Made by a program: the position numbers and the translations under genes. 64,000 nt of DNA, taken from contig NZ_VXDB01000002.1 in the NCBI RefSeq assembly GCF_008711325.1, positions 1 through 64,000 of the forward strand, written 5' to 3'. Shown here one piece after another: positions 15,197 through 25,031 of the stretch. Under the pieces are notes generated by a model. The model saw nothing but the letters and a program-made list of their open reading frames with translations. It did not search any database and was not told the origin of the DNA. This stretch comes from Roseibium sediminis (GTDB taxonomy: Bacteria; Pseudomonadota; Alphaproteobacteria; Rhizobiales; Stappiaceae). Position 1 is the first letter of the stretch. Each line of letters begins with the position of its first letter.

Positions 15197-17908
15197 ATGA
15201 ACATCGTCATTGTAGAGTCGCCCGCAAAGGCGAAGACGATCAACAAGTATCTCGGCTCTGACTATCAGGTCCTGGCCTCCTATGGCCATGTCCGCGATTT
15301 GCCGCCCAAGGATGGCTCGGTCAAGCCGGACGAAGACTTTGCCATGAGCTGGCAGGTGGATTCCAAGTCCCAGAAACGGTTGAGCGAAATCGCCAATGCG
15401 GTGGAAGACGCCGACAAGCTCATCCTCGCAACTGACCCGGATCGCGAAGGGGAAGCCATTTCCTGGCACGTTCTGGAAGTGCTGCAGAAAAAGCGCGTCC
15501 TGAAGGACAAGAAGATTGAGCGCGTGGTTTTCAACGCGATCACCAAACAGTCCATTCTGGAGGCGATGAAGAACCCGCGCGAGCTGGACACCCCGCTGGT
15601 GGATGCCTATCTCGCCCGCCGTGCGCTCGATTATCTGGTTGGCTTTACCCTCTCTCCCGTCCTGTGGCGCAAGCTGCCGGGCGCACGTTCTGCTGGCCGC
15701 GTCCAGTCCGTTGCGCTCCGCCTGATCTGCGACCGGGAAATGGAGATCGAGGTTTTCAAGCCGCAGGAATACTGGTCGATCTTTGCCGGAATGAAGACGC
15801 CATCCGGCGCAATGTTTCAGGCCGGGTTGACCGGATATGATGGTCGCAAGATCGGCCGCCTCGACATTTCGGGTGAAGCGGAAGCAACCGAAATCAAGCG
15901 GATGCTTGATAGCGCCAGCTATCTGGTCGACAGCGTTGCCTCCAAGCCGGCAAAGCGGAACCCGGCGGCTCCCTTCACCACGTCCACCCTCCAGCAGGAA
16001 GCCTCGCGCAAGCTCGGTTTCTCGGCATCGCGCGCCATGCAGGTCGCACAGAAGCTGTATGAAGGGGTGTCGATCGGCGGCGAGACCTCAGGCCTCATCA
16101 CCTATATGCGTACCGACGGCGTGCAGATCGCGCCTGAGGCCGTCTCTTCGGCGCGATCGGTGATCGCCAAGGACTTCGGCGACAACTACGTTCCGGAAAA
16201 GCCGCGCTTTTATTCCTCCAAGGCAAAGAACGCGCAGGAAGCCCACGAAGCCATTCGCCCGACCGATCTGTCCCGTCGCCCGAAGGATGTTGCCCGTTTC
16301 CTCGACCCCGATCAGGCAAAGCTCTATGAGCTGATCTGGAAGCGCACCATGGCCAGCCAGATGGAATCGGCGGTTCTGGAGCGCACCACCATCGACATCA
16401 CCGCCAAAGGCAGCGGCAAGGTTGCGCAACTGCGCGCCACCGGCTCCGTCGTCCGCTTTGACGGCTTTCTGGCGCTGTACCAGGAAGGCCGCGACGATGA
16501 TGACGAGGAGTCCGCGGGCCGACTTCCGGCGGTCGATGAAGGCGCTGCACTGACGCTCGGCGTTCTGGAAGACAAGAAGGAAGCCGTCGAGGCCTCCCAA
16601 CACTTCACCACGCCTCCCCCGCGCTATACCGAAGCCAGCCTCGTCAAGAAGATGGAAGAGCTCGGCATCGGCCGTCCGTCCACCTACGCATCCACGCTGC
16701 AGACCCTGCGCGACCGCGAATATGTGGAGCTGGAAAAGAAGCAGCTTGTCCCGCAGGACAAGGGCCGGATCGTGACCGCGTTTCTGGAAAGCTTCTTCAA
16801 CCGCTATGTGGAATTCGACTTCACGGCGAGCCTTGAAGAACAGCTGGACAAGATTTCTGCCGGTGAGCTTTCATGGCTCGATGTTTTGCGCGATTTCTGG
16901 ACCGCCTTTTCAGCTACTGTCGAAGAGACCAAGGATCTGCGCGTCTCGGAGGTGATCGACAATCTGAACGAATTGCTCGGGCCGCATATCTTTCCGGCCA
17001 AGGAAGACGGTTCGGACCCTCGCAAATGTCCGACCTGTGACACGGGTCAGCTATCGTTGAAAGTCAGCCGGTTCGGCGCCTTCATCGGCTGCTCCAACTA
17101 TCCGGAATGCAATTACACCCGCCAGCTGGCGAAAAGCGGCGACGGAGATGAAGACGGTGCGGCGGAAGGCCCGAAAGTTCTGGGTCAGGACCCTGAAACC
17201 GGTCTGGATGTCTCCCTGCGCACCGGTCGCTTCGGCCCCTATGTGCAGCTTGGCGAAGAAGCGAAGCCGAAACGCTCGTCCCTGCCCCGTGGCTGGTCGG
17301 CTGCAGACATGGACCTGGAAAAGGCGCTGCAGCTCCTCTCCCTGCCGCGCGAGGTCGGGCCGCATCCCGAAGACGGCAAGATGATTTCTGCCGGTATCGG
17401 TCGCTACGGGCCGTTTGTCTTGCATGAAGGCACCTATGCAAACCTCTCGTCCCCGGATGAAGTGTTCTCGGTCGGCATCAACCGCGCCGTAGACGCTCTG
17501 GCGCAAAAACGCGCCAAGGGCGGCGGACGCTCCGGCGCTGCGGCTACGCCGCTCAAGGAGCTTGGCGAGCATCCCAAGGAAGGCGGACCGGTCAATGTTT
17601 ACGACGGGCGCTATGGGCCCTACGTGAAGCACGGCAAGGTCAACGCAACACTGCCCAAGGGCACTGACCCGCAGGCTGTCACCATGGAACAGGCGGTCGA
17701 ACTGATCGCAGCCAAGGGTGGCACGAAGAAGAAGGCCCCTGCCAAGAAGGCAGCCAGCACGAAAAAGGCTGCAACCAAGGCAGGCGACAAGAAAACCGGC
17801 GAGAAGAAAACCGCTGCCAAGAAGACGGCAGCCAAGAAAACAACCTCCAAGGCCAAGGCGAAGGTCGACGCTTCTTCTGAAGAGGTTCCCTGGGACGACG
17901 CATCTTGA
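15197..17908 (+). CDS. topA: DNA topoisomerase I
   Basis: This type IA topoisomerase relaxes negative supercoils. The 903-residue protein has the Toprim domain (IVESPAKAKTI at 4-14, ATDPDREGEA at 78-87), the catalytic Tyr303 in ITYMRTDG, a zinc ribbon near 612-640 (CPTCDTG ... CSNYPEC), and three C-terminal repeats with RFGPYV/RYGPFV/RYGPYV cores. It ends in a Lys/Ala-rich basic tail, common in high-GC bacteria and probably for DNA binding. ATG 15197 is preferred over GTG 15191 because the protein then begins MNIVIVESP, as in relatives. It overlaps rnr. Confidence 0.97.
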   Translation: MNIVIVESPAKAKTINKYLGSDYQVLASYGHVRDLPPKDGSVKPDEDFAMSWQVDSKSQKRLSEIANAVEDADKLILATDPDREGEAISWHVLEVLQKKRVLKDKKIERVVFNAITKQSILEAMKNPRELDTPLVDAYLARRALDYLVGFTLSPVLWRKLPGARSAGRVQSVALRLICDREMEIEVFKPQEYWSIFAGMKTPSGAMFQAGLTGYDGRKIGRLDISGEAEATEIKRMLDSASYLVDSVASKPAKRNPAAPFTTSTLQQEASRKLGFSASRAMQVAQKLYEGVSIGGETSGLITYMRTDGVQIAPEAVSSARSVIAKDFGDNYVPEKPRFYSSKAKNAQEAHEAIRPTDLSRRPKDVARFLDPDQAKLYELIWKRTMASQMESAVLERTTIDITAKGSGKVAQLRATGSVVRFDGFLALYQEGRDDDDEESAGRLPAVDEGAALTLGVLEDKKEAVEASQHFTTPPPRYTEASLVKKMEELGIGRPSTYASTLQTLRDREYVELEKKQLVPQDKGRIVTAFLESFFNRYVEFDFTASLEEQLDKISAGELSWLDVLRDFWTAFSATVEETKDLRVSEVIDNLNELLGPHIFPAKEDGSDPRKCPTCDTGQLSLKVSRFGAFIGCSNYPECNYTRQLAKSGDGDEDGAAEGPKVLGQDPETGLDVSLRTGRFGPYVQLGEEAKPKRSSLPRGWSAADMDLEKALQLLSLPREVGPHPEDGKMISAGIGRYGPFVLHEGTYANLSSPDEVFSVGINRAVDALAQKRAKGGGRSGAAATPLKELGEHPKEGGPVNVYDGRYGPYVKHGKVNATLPKGTDPQAVTMEQAVELIAAKGGTKKKAPAKKAASTKKAATKAGDKKTGEKKTAAKKTAAKKTTSKAKAKVDASSEEVPWDDAS

Positions 17909-20292
17909 GCGCAAAGCGAATTAACCCGCGCAAGCACACCAAGCGGGCGCACCCGAAGGTGCCGGGCGAAATGCCCTCCAAGGAGGACATTCTCGCCTTT
18001 GTGGCCGATCATCCGGGCAAGGCGGGAAAACGCGAAATCGCGCGTCACTTCGGTATCGTCGGCGGCGCCCGCATTCAATTGAAGAAGATGCTGAAGGATC
18101 TGGCTGATGAAGGTCTGATCGAAAAGCGTCAAAAGCGCCTGATCCGGCAAGGCGACCTCCCCCCGGTCTTCGTGGTCAATCTGGTTTCCCGCGATGAAAA
18201 CGGGGAGCTTCTGGGCGAGCCGGTCGACTGGGACGAGGAAGCAGGCACCCCGCCGCGCATTCTGGTTCTGACCGGCAAAGGCAAAACCACACAGCCGGGC
18301 CTGAACGACCGCGCCCTCGTGCGGCTCAGCGAGGCGGAGGCAGGCCCCGAGGCAAGCCATGTGGCTCGTGTCATCAAGGTTCTGGAAAAGCGTCAGGGCG
18401 CAATTCTGGGCATCCTGAGACTGCGTGAACGCGGCATGCCCCCCTATCTGGAACCGATTGACCGCAAGCAGCGTGAACTGGATGTCGATCCGGTTGATCT
18501 GCGCGACGCCGAGGACGGTGATCTTGTCAGCGTCCAGATCACCCGTTCGGGCCGGTATGGCCACCCACGCGCGCAGATCGTCGAGCGCTTTGGTTCCATG
18601 ATGACCGAAAAGGCCGTCTCGGAGATCGCCCTTCACCAGCACGGCATCCCGCATGTCTTCCCCGATGGCGTGGAGGCGGAAGCCGAAGCCCAGCAACCGA
18701 TTGCAACGCTCGGCAAACGCGAAGACTGGCGGCAGATCCCGCTGGTCACCATCGATCCGCCTGACGCCAAGGACCACGACGACGCGGTTTTCGCCGAGCC
18801 GGATCCCGATCCGGAAAACGAAGGTGGCTACATCGCCTATGTGGCGATTGCAGACGTTGCGCATTACGTGCGCCCCGGCTCAGCGCTCGACAAGGAAGCC
18901 CTGAAACGCGGCAATTCGGTCTATTTCCCGGACCGGGTCATCCCGATGCTGCCGGAGCGCATTTCCAACGATCTGTGTTCCTTGCGCGAAAAGGAAGACC
19001 GGCCCTCGATGGCCGTGCGCATGGTGTTCGACAAGACCGGTCGAAAGATCCATCACACGTTCCACCGGGTGATGATGCGTTCTGCCGCCAAGCTGTCCTA
19101 CATTCAGGCACAAAAGGCGATTGAGGGTATTCTGGACGAGCGGACGGAAACCTTGGTCGACGGCGTCCTGAAGCCTCTATGGGAGGCCTATGCGTGCCTG
19201 AAGAGAGGCCGCGATGCCCGTGAACCGCTGGAACTCGATCTGCCGGAACGCAAGATCAAGCTGACGCCCGAAGGCACCGTGGACCATGTTTATGTTCCCG
19301 AACGGCTCGATGCGCACAAGCTGATCGAAGAATTCATGATCCAGGCGAATGTGGCGGCAGCCGAAACGCTGGAGAAGAAGAAGTCCCCTCTTCTCTACCG
19401 CATTCACGATGCCTCAACGCCAGAGAAGCTGGAATCGCTGAAAGAGTTCCTTTCAACGATCAACATGAAGCTGCCTTCGTCTGGCGGCCTTCGTCCGTCT
19501 GTATTCAATGGCATTCTGGAAAAGGTGAAGGATACTCCGCAGGCTCATCTCGTGAACGAGGTGGTGCTGCGTAGTCAGGCACAGGCGGAATACGCGCCGC
19601 AGAATATCGGCCATTTCGGTCTGAACCTGCGCCGCTACGCGCATTTCACCTCTCCCATCCGTCGCTATGCGGACCTGATCGTCCACCGCAGCCTCGTCAA
19701 GGCTTTGGGACTGGGCGATGACGGCCTTCCGGAAGGCATCGAAGCAAAACTGGATGTGATCGGCGCGGATATTTCTGCAGCCGAGCGTCGCGCCATGCTG
19801 GCCGAGCGCGAGACCATTGATCGCCTGATCGCCCTGTGGATGTCCGATCAGATCGGGGCCGAATTCAAGGGCCGCATCGTTGGCGTGGTGAAGTCCGGCA
19901 TGTTTGTCCAGCTCACCGACACCGGTGCTGACGGCTTCATTCCCGCCAGCACCATCGGCCTTGACTACTATCGCTACGACGAAGGGTCGCACGCGCTCAT
20001 AGGTGACAAGACGGGCGAAACGTTCCAGCTTGGCGACCGGGTGGATGTGCGGCTCGTGGAAGCGGCCCCCTTTGCCGGAGCCTTGCGGTTCGAGCTGGCA
20101 AGCGAAGGGCGCAAGCCCGGTCGACTGAGCCGGAAGCCCCACAAGGGGAAGTCCGGGGGAAAGTCCGGCGGGAAGCCTGGGGGAAAACCCGGAGGCAAGT
20201 CAGCCAGCAAGTCTGGCGCGCCAGCGGGTGATCGCAAACCCACCCGAAGTTCCAAACGGGCTGCAAAGTCCAAGGGCGGGAGAAACCGTTGA
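17905..20292 (+). CDS. rnr: Ribonuclease R
   Basis: This 3'-5' exoribonuclease degrades structured RNA. The 795-residue protein starts at TTG 17905, overlapping the topA stop. It has an N-terminal helix-turn-helix (residues 20-75, KREIARHFGIVGG), cold-shock domains, the RNB catalytic core with DAKDHDDAVF near 288 and the SPIRRYADLIVHR block near 585, an S1 domain (about 648-728), and a Lys/Gly-rich tail of GGKPGGK-type repeats. The basic tail is usual for RNase R. The overlap indicates co-translation with topA. Confidence 0.95.
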   Translation: MSAKRINPRKHTKRAHPKVPGEMPSKEDILAFVADHPGKAGKREIARHFGIVGGARIQLKKMLKDLADEGLIEKRQKRLIRQGDLPPVFVVNLVSRDENGELLGEPVDWDEEAGTPPRILVLTGKGKTTQPGLNDRALVRLSEAEAGPEASHVARVIKVLEKRQGAILGILRLRERGMPPYLEPIDRKQRELDVDPVDLRDAEDGDLVSVQITRSGRYGHPRAQIVERFGSMMTEKAVSEIALHQHGIPHVFPDGVEAEAEAQQPIATLGKREDWRQIPLVTIDPPDAKDHDDAVFAEPDPDPENEGGYIAYVAIADVAHYVRPGSALDKEALKRGNSVYFPDRVIPMLPERISNDLCSLREKEDRPSMAVRMVFDKTGRKIHHTFHRVMMRSAAKLSYIQAQKAIEGILDERTETLVDGVLKPLWEAYACLKRGRDAREPLELDLPERKIKLTPEGTVDHVYVPERLDAHKLIEEFMIQANVAAAETLEKKKSPLLYRIHDASTPEKLESLKEFLSTINMKLPSSGGLRPSVFNGILEKVKDTPQAHLVNEVVLRSQAQAEYAPQNIGHFGLNLRRYAHFTSPIRRYADLIVHRSLVKALGLGDDGLPEGIEAKLDVIGADISAAERRAMLAERETIDRLIALWMSDQIGAEFKGRIVGVVKSGMFVQLTDTGADGFIPASTIGLDYYRYDEGSHALIGDKTGETFQLGDRVDVRLVEAAPFAGALRFELASEGRKPGRLSRKPHKGKSGGKSGGKPGGKPGGKSASKSGAPAGDRKPTRSSKRAAKSKGGRNR

Positions 20293-20765
20293 GCGTAGAG
20301 TACCGGACAGATACCCTTTCTCAGGAAGACAGCCCCAATCAGGACCCGACACGCAAACCACCGAGGCCAGTCTGGCGCTCGATCCTGCGCGGCGCGGCCT
20401 GCAAGTGTCCATCCTGCGGCAAGGGGCCTTTGTTCAACGGATTTTTGTCAACCGAACCGGTATGTTCTGCTTGCGGTGAAGAGCTGCACCATCAGCGCGC
20501 GGATGACGCTCCGCCCTATTTCACCATCACCATTGTCGGCCACATCATCATTCCCGGCATGCTGATCGTCGAAATGCTCTACCGGCCCGAACTCTGGGTT
20601 CACATGGCGCTCTGGGTGCCTTTGACGCTGATCCTGTCCTTTGCATTGATGCGCCCGGTGAAGGGCGCCCTGATCGGTTTGCAATGGGCCCTTTACATGC
20701 ACGGCTTTGATCCTGATGCTGGGGACGATCTTCCAGAACCGGATCCAGCAACGGGGCATCAATGA
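20289..20765 (+). CDS. DUF983 membrane protein
   Basis: This 158-residue protein has the DUF983 layout: a zinc-knuckle-like CKCPSCGKG and CSACGEELHHQRADD segment, a PPYFTI motif, then two membrane helices. Its function is unknown. It starts at TTG 20289 overlapping the rnr stop and overlaps the NUDIX gene by 4 bases, the usual order after rnr in Hyphomicrobiales. The N-terminal 25 residues are polar and not part of the family core. Confidence 0.88.
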   Translation: MSVEYRTDTLSQEDSPNQDPTRKPPRPVWRSILRGAACKCPSCGKGPLFNGFLSTEPVCSACGEELHHQRADDAPPYFTITIVGHIIIPGMLIVEMLYRPELWVHMALWVPLTLILSFALMRPVKGALIGLQWALYMHGFDPDAGDDLPEPDPATGHQ

Positions 20766-21508
20766 CGACAGGACTGGCCGAGAAACTGGCCCGCGACGAG
20801 CAAGCCGGAAACCATCCCTATATCCGTCCCAAGGATGCAGCCACGCTGTTGATCCTTGATCGGAACGACAGCGGTGATGTGCGGATCCTGATGGGTCGCC
20901 GGCACATTCGGCACACATTCATGCCGGGCAAGTTCGTCTTTCCGGGCGGACGGGTGGACCTTGGCGACTCCCGGATCAAGGTTGCCCAAAGTTACCACCC
21001 GAGCGTCGAGGAAAAGCTGACCAAGGATCTGAAAAGCGCCAAGTCCTCCGCGCGCGTTCGTGCCTTTGCACTGGCTGCGATTCGCGAGACTTATGAGGAG
21101 GCCGGCGTCTTCATTGGACGCAAGGAAGCGGACTGTCCACAGAAGCTCGGCACTGGCTTTGAAGCTTTTGCAGAACGCAGCATCGCTCTTGATCTGTCTC
21201 CCTTACGCTTTGTTGCAAGGGCGATCACGCCGCCCAAACGGCCGCGTCGTTTTGATGCCCGCTTCCTCGCCGTCTGGTCAGATGCGATTGCCGAGCAGCT
21301 GGCTGACGGGCACGGCCCCTCCGGGGAGCTTGAAGAATGTGCGTGGCTGACGCTTGAAGAAGCGCGGGAAAAGGAACTTCCCATGATCACGAAAACCATT
21401 CTCAGCGATCTGGAAAAGCGCCTGGAAAAAGATCCGGACCTCACGCCGGAAACACCGGTTCCATTCTATTCCTTCCGCAATGGAGACTTCGTTCGCGACC
21501 TTCTGTAG
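20762..21508 (+). CDS. NUDIX hydrolase
   Basis: This 248-residue protein cleaves a nucleoside diphosphate linked to another moiety; the substrate is unknown. The Nudix box is split: GKFVFPGGRVDLGD occurs near residue 60 and AIRETYEEAGVFIG near 107, so there is a longer insertion than usual between its Gly and REx2EE parts. This is typical of the larger NUDT7/19-like branch. It overlaps the DUF983 gene by ATGA and closes the topA-rnr operon. Confidence 0.87.
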   Translation: MTTGLAEKLARDEQAGNHPYIRPKDAATLLILDRNDSGDVRILMGRRHIRHTFMPGKFVFPGGRVDLGDSRIKVAQSYHPSVEEKLTKDLKSAKSSARVRAFALAAIRETYEEAGVFIGRKEADCPQKLGTGFEAFAERSIALDLSPLRFVARAITPPKRPRRFDARFLAVWSDAIAEQLADGHGPSGELEECAWLTLEEAREKELPMITKTILSDLEKRLEKDPDLTPETPVPFYSFRNGDFVRDLL

Positions 21509-21583
21509 GAAGAAATCCACTCCACCAGCGGGGGACAAAGGGCTCAACACCATCGGTTGATCCTGCATAAGCAAAGGCAAGTC

Positions 21584-21611
21584 TTGACTTTGGGCGCTTC
21601 TTGAGTACTTT
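21584..21611 (+). promoter_or_regulatory. Candidate promoter of rpmG
   Basis: TTGACT (21584-21589) and TACTTT (21606-21611) are separated by 16 bases. The pair lies about 95 bases before rpmG, in the gap after the NUDIX gene. Confidence 0.45.
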
Positions 21612-21705
21612 GCGCGCTGATTTCAGATCACGGGCAAACTGATCGCCAGCGTCCCTGGCCACTACCACCCTTTGCCCCGACAAAAGAACACAGGAAAGCA
21701 AGGCA

Positions 21706-21873
21706 ATGGCCAAGGCGACGACCATCAAGATCAAGCTTCTTTCGACAGCTGACACCGGCTTCTTCTATGTCACGAAGAAGAACTCCCGCACCATGACCGA
21801 GAAAATGGTCAAGCGTAAGTACGATCCGGTTGCAAAGAAGCACGTCGAATTCAAGGAAGCAAAGATCAAGTAA
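21706..21873 (+). CDS. rpmG: 50S ribosomal protein L33
   Basis: This 55-residue basic protein is part of the large ribosomal subunit near the E site. It has the L33 pattern [20 protein letters not shown] and [12 protein letters not shown]. It lacks the four zinc-binding cysteines, so it is the zinc-independent form usual in alphaproteobacteria. The ATG follows AGGAAAGCAAGGCA. It is followed by a strong terminator and in other Hyphomicrobiales lies next to pleD. Confidence 0.97.
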   Translation: MAKATTIKIKLLSTADTGFFYVTKKNSRTMTEKMVKRKYDPVAKKHVEFKEAKIK

Positions 21874-21900
21874 GATCTTTTCTCCTTGCTTTCGGGCATA

Positions 21901-21934
21901 AAAAAACCCCGCCGAAATTCGGCGGGGTTTTTTG
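21901..21934. terminator. Bidirectional terminator between rpmG and the chemoreceptor gene
   Basis: CCCCGCCGAA and its complement TTCGGCGGGG form a stem with A6 on the left and T6 on the right. It can therefore stop rpmG on the plus strand and the convergent receptor gene on the minus strand. Confidence 0.93.
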
Positions 21935-21955
21935 TTGTCTGGTTTGATCTTGAGA

Positions 21956-23668
21956 TCAGGCTGCAGCAACGTTCCGCAGGAATGCCTCGACCTCGTCCTT
22001 CAGGGCGACGGTCTTGCCGGACAGCTCTCCGGACGCAACCAGAACCATCTCGGAAGAGCCGGAGGTTGCCTGAACAGCAGTCGACAGGTTTGTCATGTTG
22101 CTGGTCACCGCCCGAGTGCCTTCAGATGCCTTCAGGACATTGTAGGAGATCTCGGAGGTTGCTGCGCCCTGCTGCTCGACGGCAGAGGCGATGGTGGATG
22201 TGTAGCTGTCCACCTCTTCCATGATCGCGGAAATCTCGGCGATGGCATGGACGGATTCGCGGGTTGCTTCCTGGATGGCGGCAATCTGCGCTCCGATTTC
22301 CTCGGTCGCACGCGAGGTCTGTGTAGCAAGTTCTTTCACCTCGGCAGCAACCACGGCAAAGCCCTTGCCGGCTTCCCCTGCCCTTGCCGCCTCAATCGTG
22401 GCGTTGAGGGCCAGAAGGTTGGTCTGCTCGGCGATCGCCTGAATGAGGGTGACGACCTCACCGATCTTGGCTGCAGAAGCTGCCAGTCCCTCAACCTTCT
22501 CGTTGGTGTTGCGCGTGCCTTCCGTTGCACGGCCCACAACATCCGTCGTGCGGGCGACCTGACTGGAGATCTCGCCGATGGACGCTGCAAGCTCCTCTGC
22601 GGCGCTGGCTACGGTCTGAACGTTGTTGGAGGTCTCTGTGGACGACGATACGGTCTCATCCGCATGGGAGGCACTCTCAGCAGCCAGAGCGCTCAGTTCG
22701 CGCGCTGTCGCATCCAGATGGTCAGCCGTCTCTTCAACAGAGGACAGGAGACCCAGGGCACGATTGCGGAAGCCTTCGATAAGCTGCTGGACTTCGCCCT
22801 GACGCTCTGCGCGCTGACGTTCATCGGTTTCGCGGTGGAGCGCCAGCTCGGAGCGTTCGACAGAGCGGGACTTCAGCGTCTCGACGGACTTGGCCAGATC
22901 ACCAATCTGATCGTGGCGCGCCAGATACGGTACATCAACGGACAGATCATCTTCGGCAATCTTGCGGGTCACATCGGCAAGTGAGGTCACCGGCCGCAGC
23001 ATCCGGCGGACCATCAGCGACGTCAGCACAACGAAGACCGCGACTACCGGAAAAGCCAGCAATACGAAGGAAGACATCAGCTCCCAAACGTTGGCTAGAA
23101 CAGCTTCCTTTTCAACACCCGCATACAGAATGCCGACAATGCTGTTGTCCCCGGCAAAGATCGGCTTGTAAATCGTGTAGTAGTCCTTGCCGAGGATGTT
23201 GGCCTGACCAACATATGTCTTGCCGTCCATGACCACCGGATATACCGCGCCCTTCTGGCCGAGCGGCGTTCCAACCGCGCGCGATCCGTCAGGCTTTATA
23301 ATGTTGGTGGTCTTGCGCCAGAAATCGCGACTTTCTGCATCCCATGCAAACACCGTCGCGGTTTCGCCCGTCATGCCGGTAATTGTCTCGATCATGGCGT
23401 GATCGGCGAATTCGGGAAGCTCGCGAACCTCAATGCGCTCGATGTTTCCGTCGGCGCCTCGGGTGATGCGCACGCCATCAATACGCTCGGAAAAGATAGT
23501 GGCAGCCACTTTCAAGCTGGCGTTCTGTTTGTCGACAGCAGTCCGTGCGGCCTGCTTGTCAGCGATCGTGAAGACGATGACGCCCACCAGAACCATTGCC
23601 ACGGTGAAAAAACCAGCGCATGCCAATGACATAGCTGTTGTTATTCGTAACCTTGCAAAAAAAGACAT
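21956..23668 (-). CDS. Methyl-accepting chemotaxis protein with periplasmic Cache domain
   Basis: This 570-residue receptor has a membrane helix at about 10-35, a periplasmic single-Cache domain of the 3 type at about 40-190 ([40 protein letters not shown]), a second helix at about 195-217, a HAMP domain, and the signalling hairpin with [28 protein letters not shown]. It should feed CheA/CheW. It lacks a C-terminal CheR-binding pentapeptide. It lies between rpmG and divK, where relatives usually carry pleD. No ligand can be named. Confidence 0.92.
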   Translation of the reverse strand: MSFFARLRITTAMSLACAGFFTVAMVLVGVIVFTIADKQAARTAVDKQNASLKVAATIFSERIDGVRITRGADGNIERIEVRELPEFADHAMIETITGMTGETATVFAWDAESRDFWRKTTNIIKPDGSRAVGTPLGQKGAVYPVVMDGKTYVGQANILGKDYYTIYKPIFAGDNSIVGILYAGVEKEAVLANVWELMSSFVLLAFPVVAVFVVLTSLMVRRMLRPVTSLADVTRKIAEDDLSVDVPYLARHDQIGDLAKSVETLKSRSVERSELALHRETDERQRAERQGEVQQLIEGFRNRALGLLSSVEETADHLDATARELSALAAESASHADETVSSSTETSNNVQTVASAAEELAASIGEISSQVARTTDVVGRATEGTRNTNEKVEGLAASAAKIGEVVTLIQAIAEQTNLLALNATIEAARAGEAGKGFAVVAAEVKELATQTSRATEEIGAQIAAIQEATRESVHAIAEISAIMEEVDSYTSTIASAVEQQGAATSEISYNVLKASEGTRAVTSNMTNLSTAVQATSGSSEMVLVASGELSGKTVALKDEVEAFLRNVAAA

Positions 23669-24212
23669 AGCTGCCCCTCATGAACCGAAGTGGCAATAAA
23701 TTTGATCGTATAACTTTAATCCGAAGTAAACATACCCTACGTAAGATTGCAGAATATTTCTTTTATTTTCCGGCTGAAGCAATAGTAGAGAACGAGCTGC
23801 AACAGATGAGCCCTCGGGGCACAACACTATTGTTTTCAAGTATTTGAATATAGAAAAGACGCCAGAAAAGTGGAGGCCGGCGGAAATCAAGCATTCGAGG
23901 AGGCCACTCTTCGACTTGATTTCGCGCCGGCCTGCCCCACGGACCCAGGAGATGCGGCGGACCTGAGCACTCCGTAGGGAAACTGGTTTTTACGGCAGGA
24001 GGATTTTCTCACTGCGTAAAACACTATCAGGAATTACCCTGATCCAGCGACACCCTACCTATTTGCCCAAGCAAATCAATAGAAAGCGCCTTTTTTACAC
24101 ACTCTCTTTATCGATTTTAGTAAAATTGTAACCTTAATGCGCTGCGCCGCACGGTTTTATACAGCCAGTAGCAACAATGGCCTGCAGCAATGCAACCTTC
24201 ATCACGCAAGCA
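23669..24212. other. AT-rich intergenic region between the receptor gene and divK
   Basis: This 544-base stretch has no gene that I can support. It is clearly more AT-rich than its surroundings, especially 23690-23880 and 24060-24140. A short GC-rich block lies at 23920-23990. It must contain the receptor promoter (minus strand) and the divK 3' end. It may be the scar of a gene replacement. Confidence 0.5.
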
Positions 24213-24590
24213 TCAGGCGTCTACATCGCCGATATAGGAACGAACTGTTTCCAGGAACTTTGCAACCGAAATGGGTTTGGAAATATAGGCTTCGCATCCG
24301 CCCTGACGAATACGTTCCTCATCCCCCTTCATGGCGAAGGCAGTGACGGCAATCACCGGGATCTTGGCAAGATCATCGTCTTCCTTGATCCATTTCGTTA
24401 CTTCCAGACCGGATACTTCCGGCAACTGGATATCCATCAGGATCAAGTCAGGGTGATGCTGACGCGCCAGTTCCAGCGCTTCGATTCCCGTCCTCGTTTG
24501 AAGTGTGGAATAACCGTGCGCCTCGAGCAGGTCATGAAAGAGTTTCATGTTCAGCTCATTGTCTTCCACAATCAGCACGGTTTTTGACAT
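24213..24590 (-). CDS. divK: Single-domain response regulator DivK
   Basis: DivK is a CheY-like regulator of cell-cycle phosphorelays (PleC/DivJ to DivL-CckA) in alphaproteobacteria. The 125-residue protein is one receiver domain with acidic pocket ED (9-10), phospho-acceptor Asp53 in LILMDIQLP, Thr in AVTAFAM and Lys in ISKPIS. The [10 protein letters not shown] segment is characteristic of DivK. The usual partner pleD is not adjacent. Confidence 0.93.
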   Translation of the reverse strand: MSKTVLIVEDNELNMKLFHDLLEAHGYSTLQTRTGIEALELARQHHPDLILMDIQLPEVSGLEVTKWIKEDDDLAKIPVIAVTAFAMKGDEERIRQGGCEAYISKPISVAKFLETVRSYIGDVDA

Positions 24591-24731
24591 GGCATTGCCC
24601 TTTTGACGGCTTTTAGTGCCGATCCCCGTTTCTTACATATTAGCCCAACAATCCTCTGCTGGACCCCTGCCCCGCTGCAAGTTATTCAGTCTTTTTATCG
24701 CGGAAATCTTTCGGAAAGGCAAAAAATAGCA

Positions 24732-25031
24732 ATGATAAATTCAATTGGCAGCCGTATTTCCGTCGAACAGGCTGAAGAAATTGCCACTCAGGCCCTTATT
24801 CAGCTTACAAGCGACCCTGAACAGGTCGGGCGGTTTCTGGCGGTTTCGGGTATCGGCCCCGAGTCGATTCGGCTTGCTGCCGCCGAACCGGGCTTTCTTG
24901 CCGGAGTACTTGAGTTCTACATGGCAGACGAGGCTCTCCTGTTGGCCTTCTGCGAGAATGCGGGCATTCGCCCCACAATGATCGCAGCTGCCCGCTACGT
25001 TTTGGCCAAGGACCTGCCGGACGATGCCTGA
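24732..25031 (+). CDS. DUF3572 protein
   Basis: This 99-residue helical protein has the DUF3572 pattern: EQAEEIATQALIQLTSDPEQ, GRFLAVSGIGPESIR and the FLAGVLEFYMADEALLLAFC block. Its function is unknown. The family is almost always beside divK in Hyphomicrobiales, as here (divergent). I chose ATG 24732 because the longer upstream reading frame is not family-like. It overlaps the HAD gene by 8 bases. Confidence 0.87.
   Translation: MINSIGSRISVEQAEEIATQALIQLTSDPEQVGRFLAVSGIGPESIRLAAAEPGFLAGVLEFYMADEALLLAFCENAGIRPTMIAAARYVLAKDLPDDA

Noticed and set aside
23678..23890. 70-codon open frame on the minus strand upstream of the chemoreceptor gene
   Set aside because: It has no good ribosome-binding site or family features and lies in the likely promoter region of the receptor gene.
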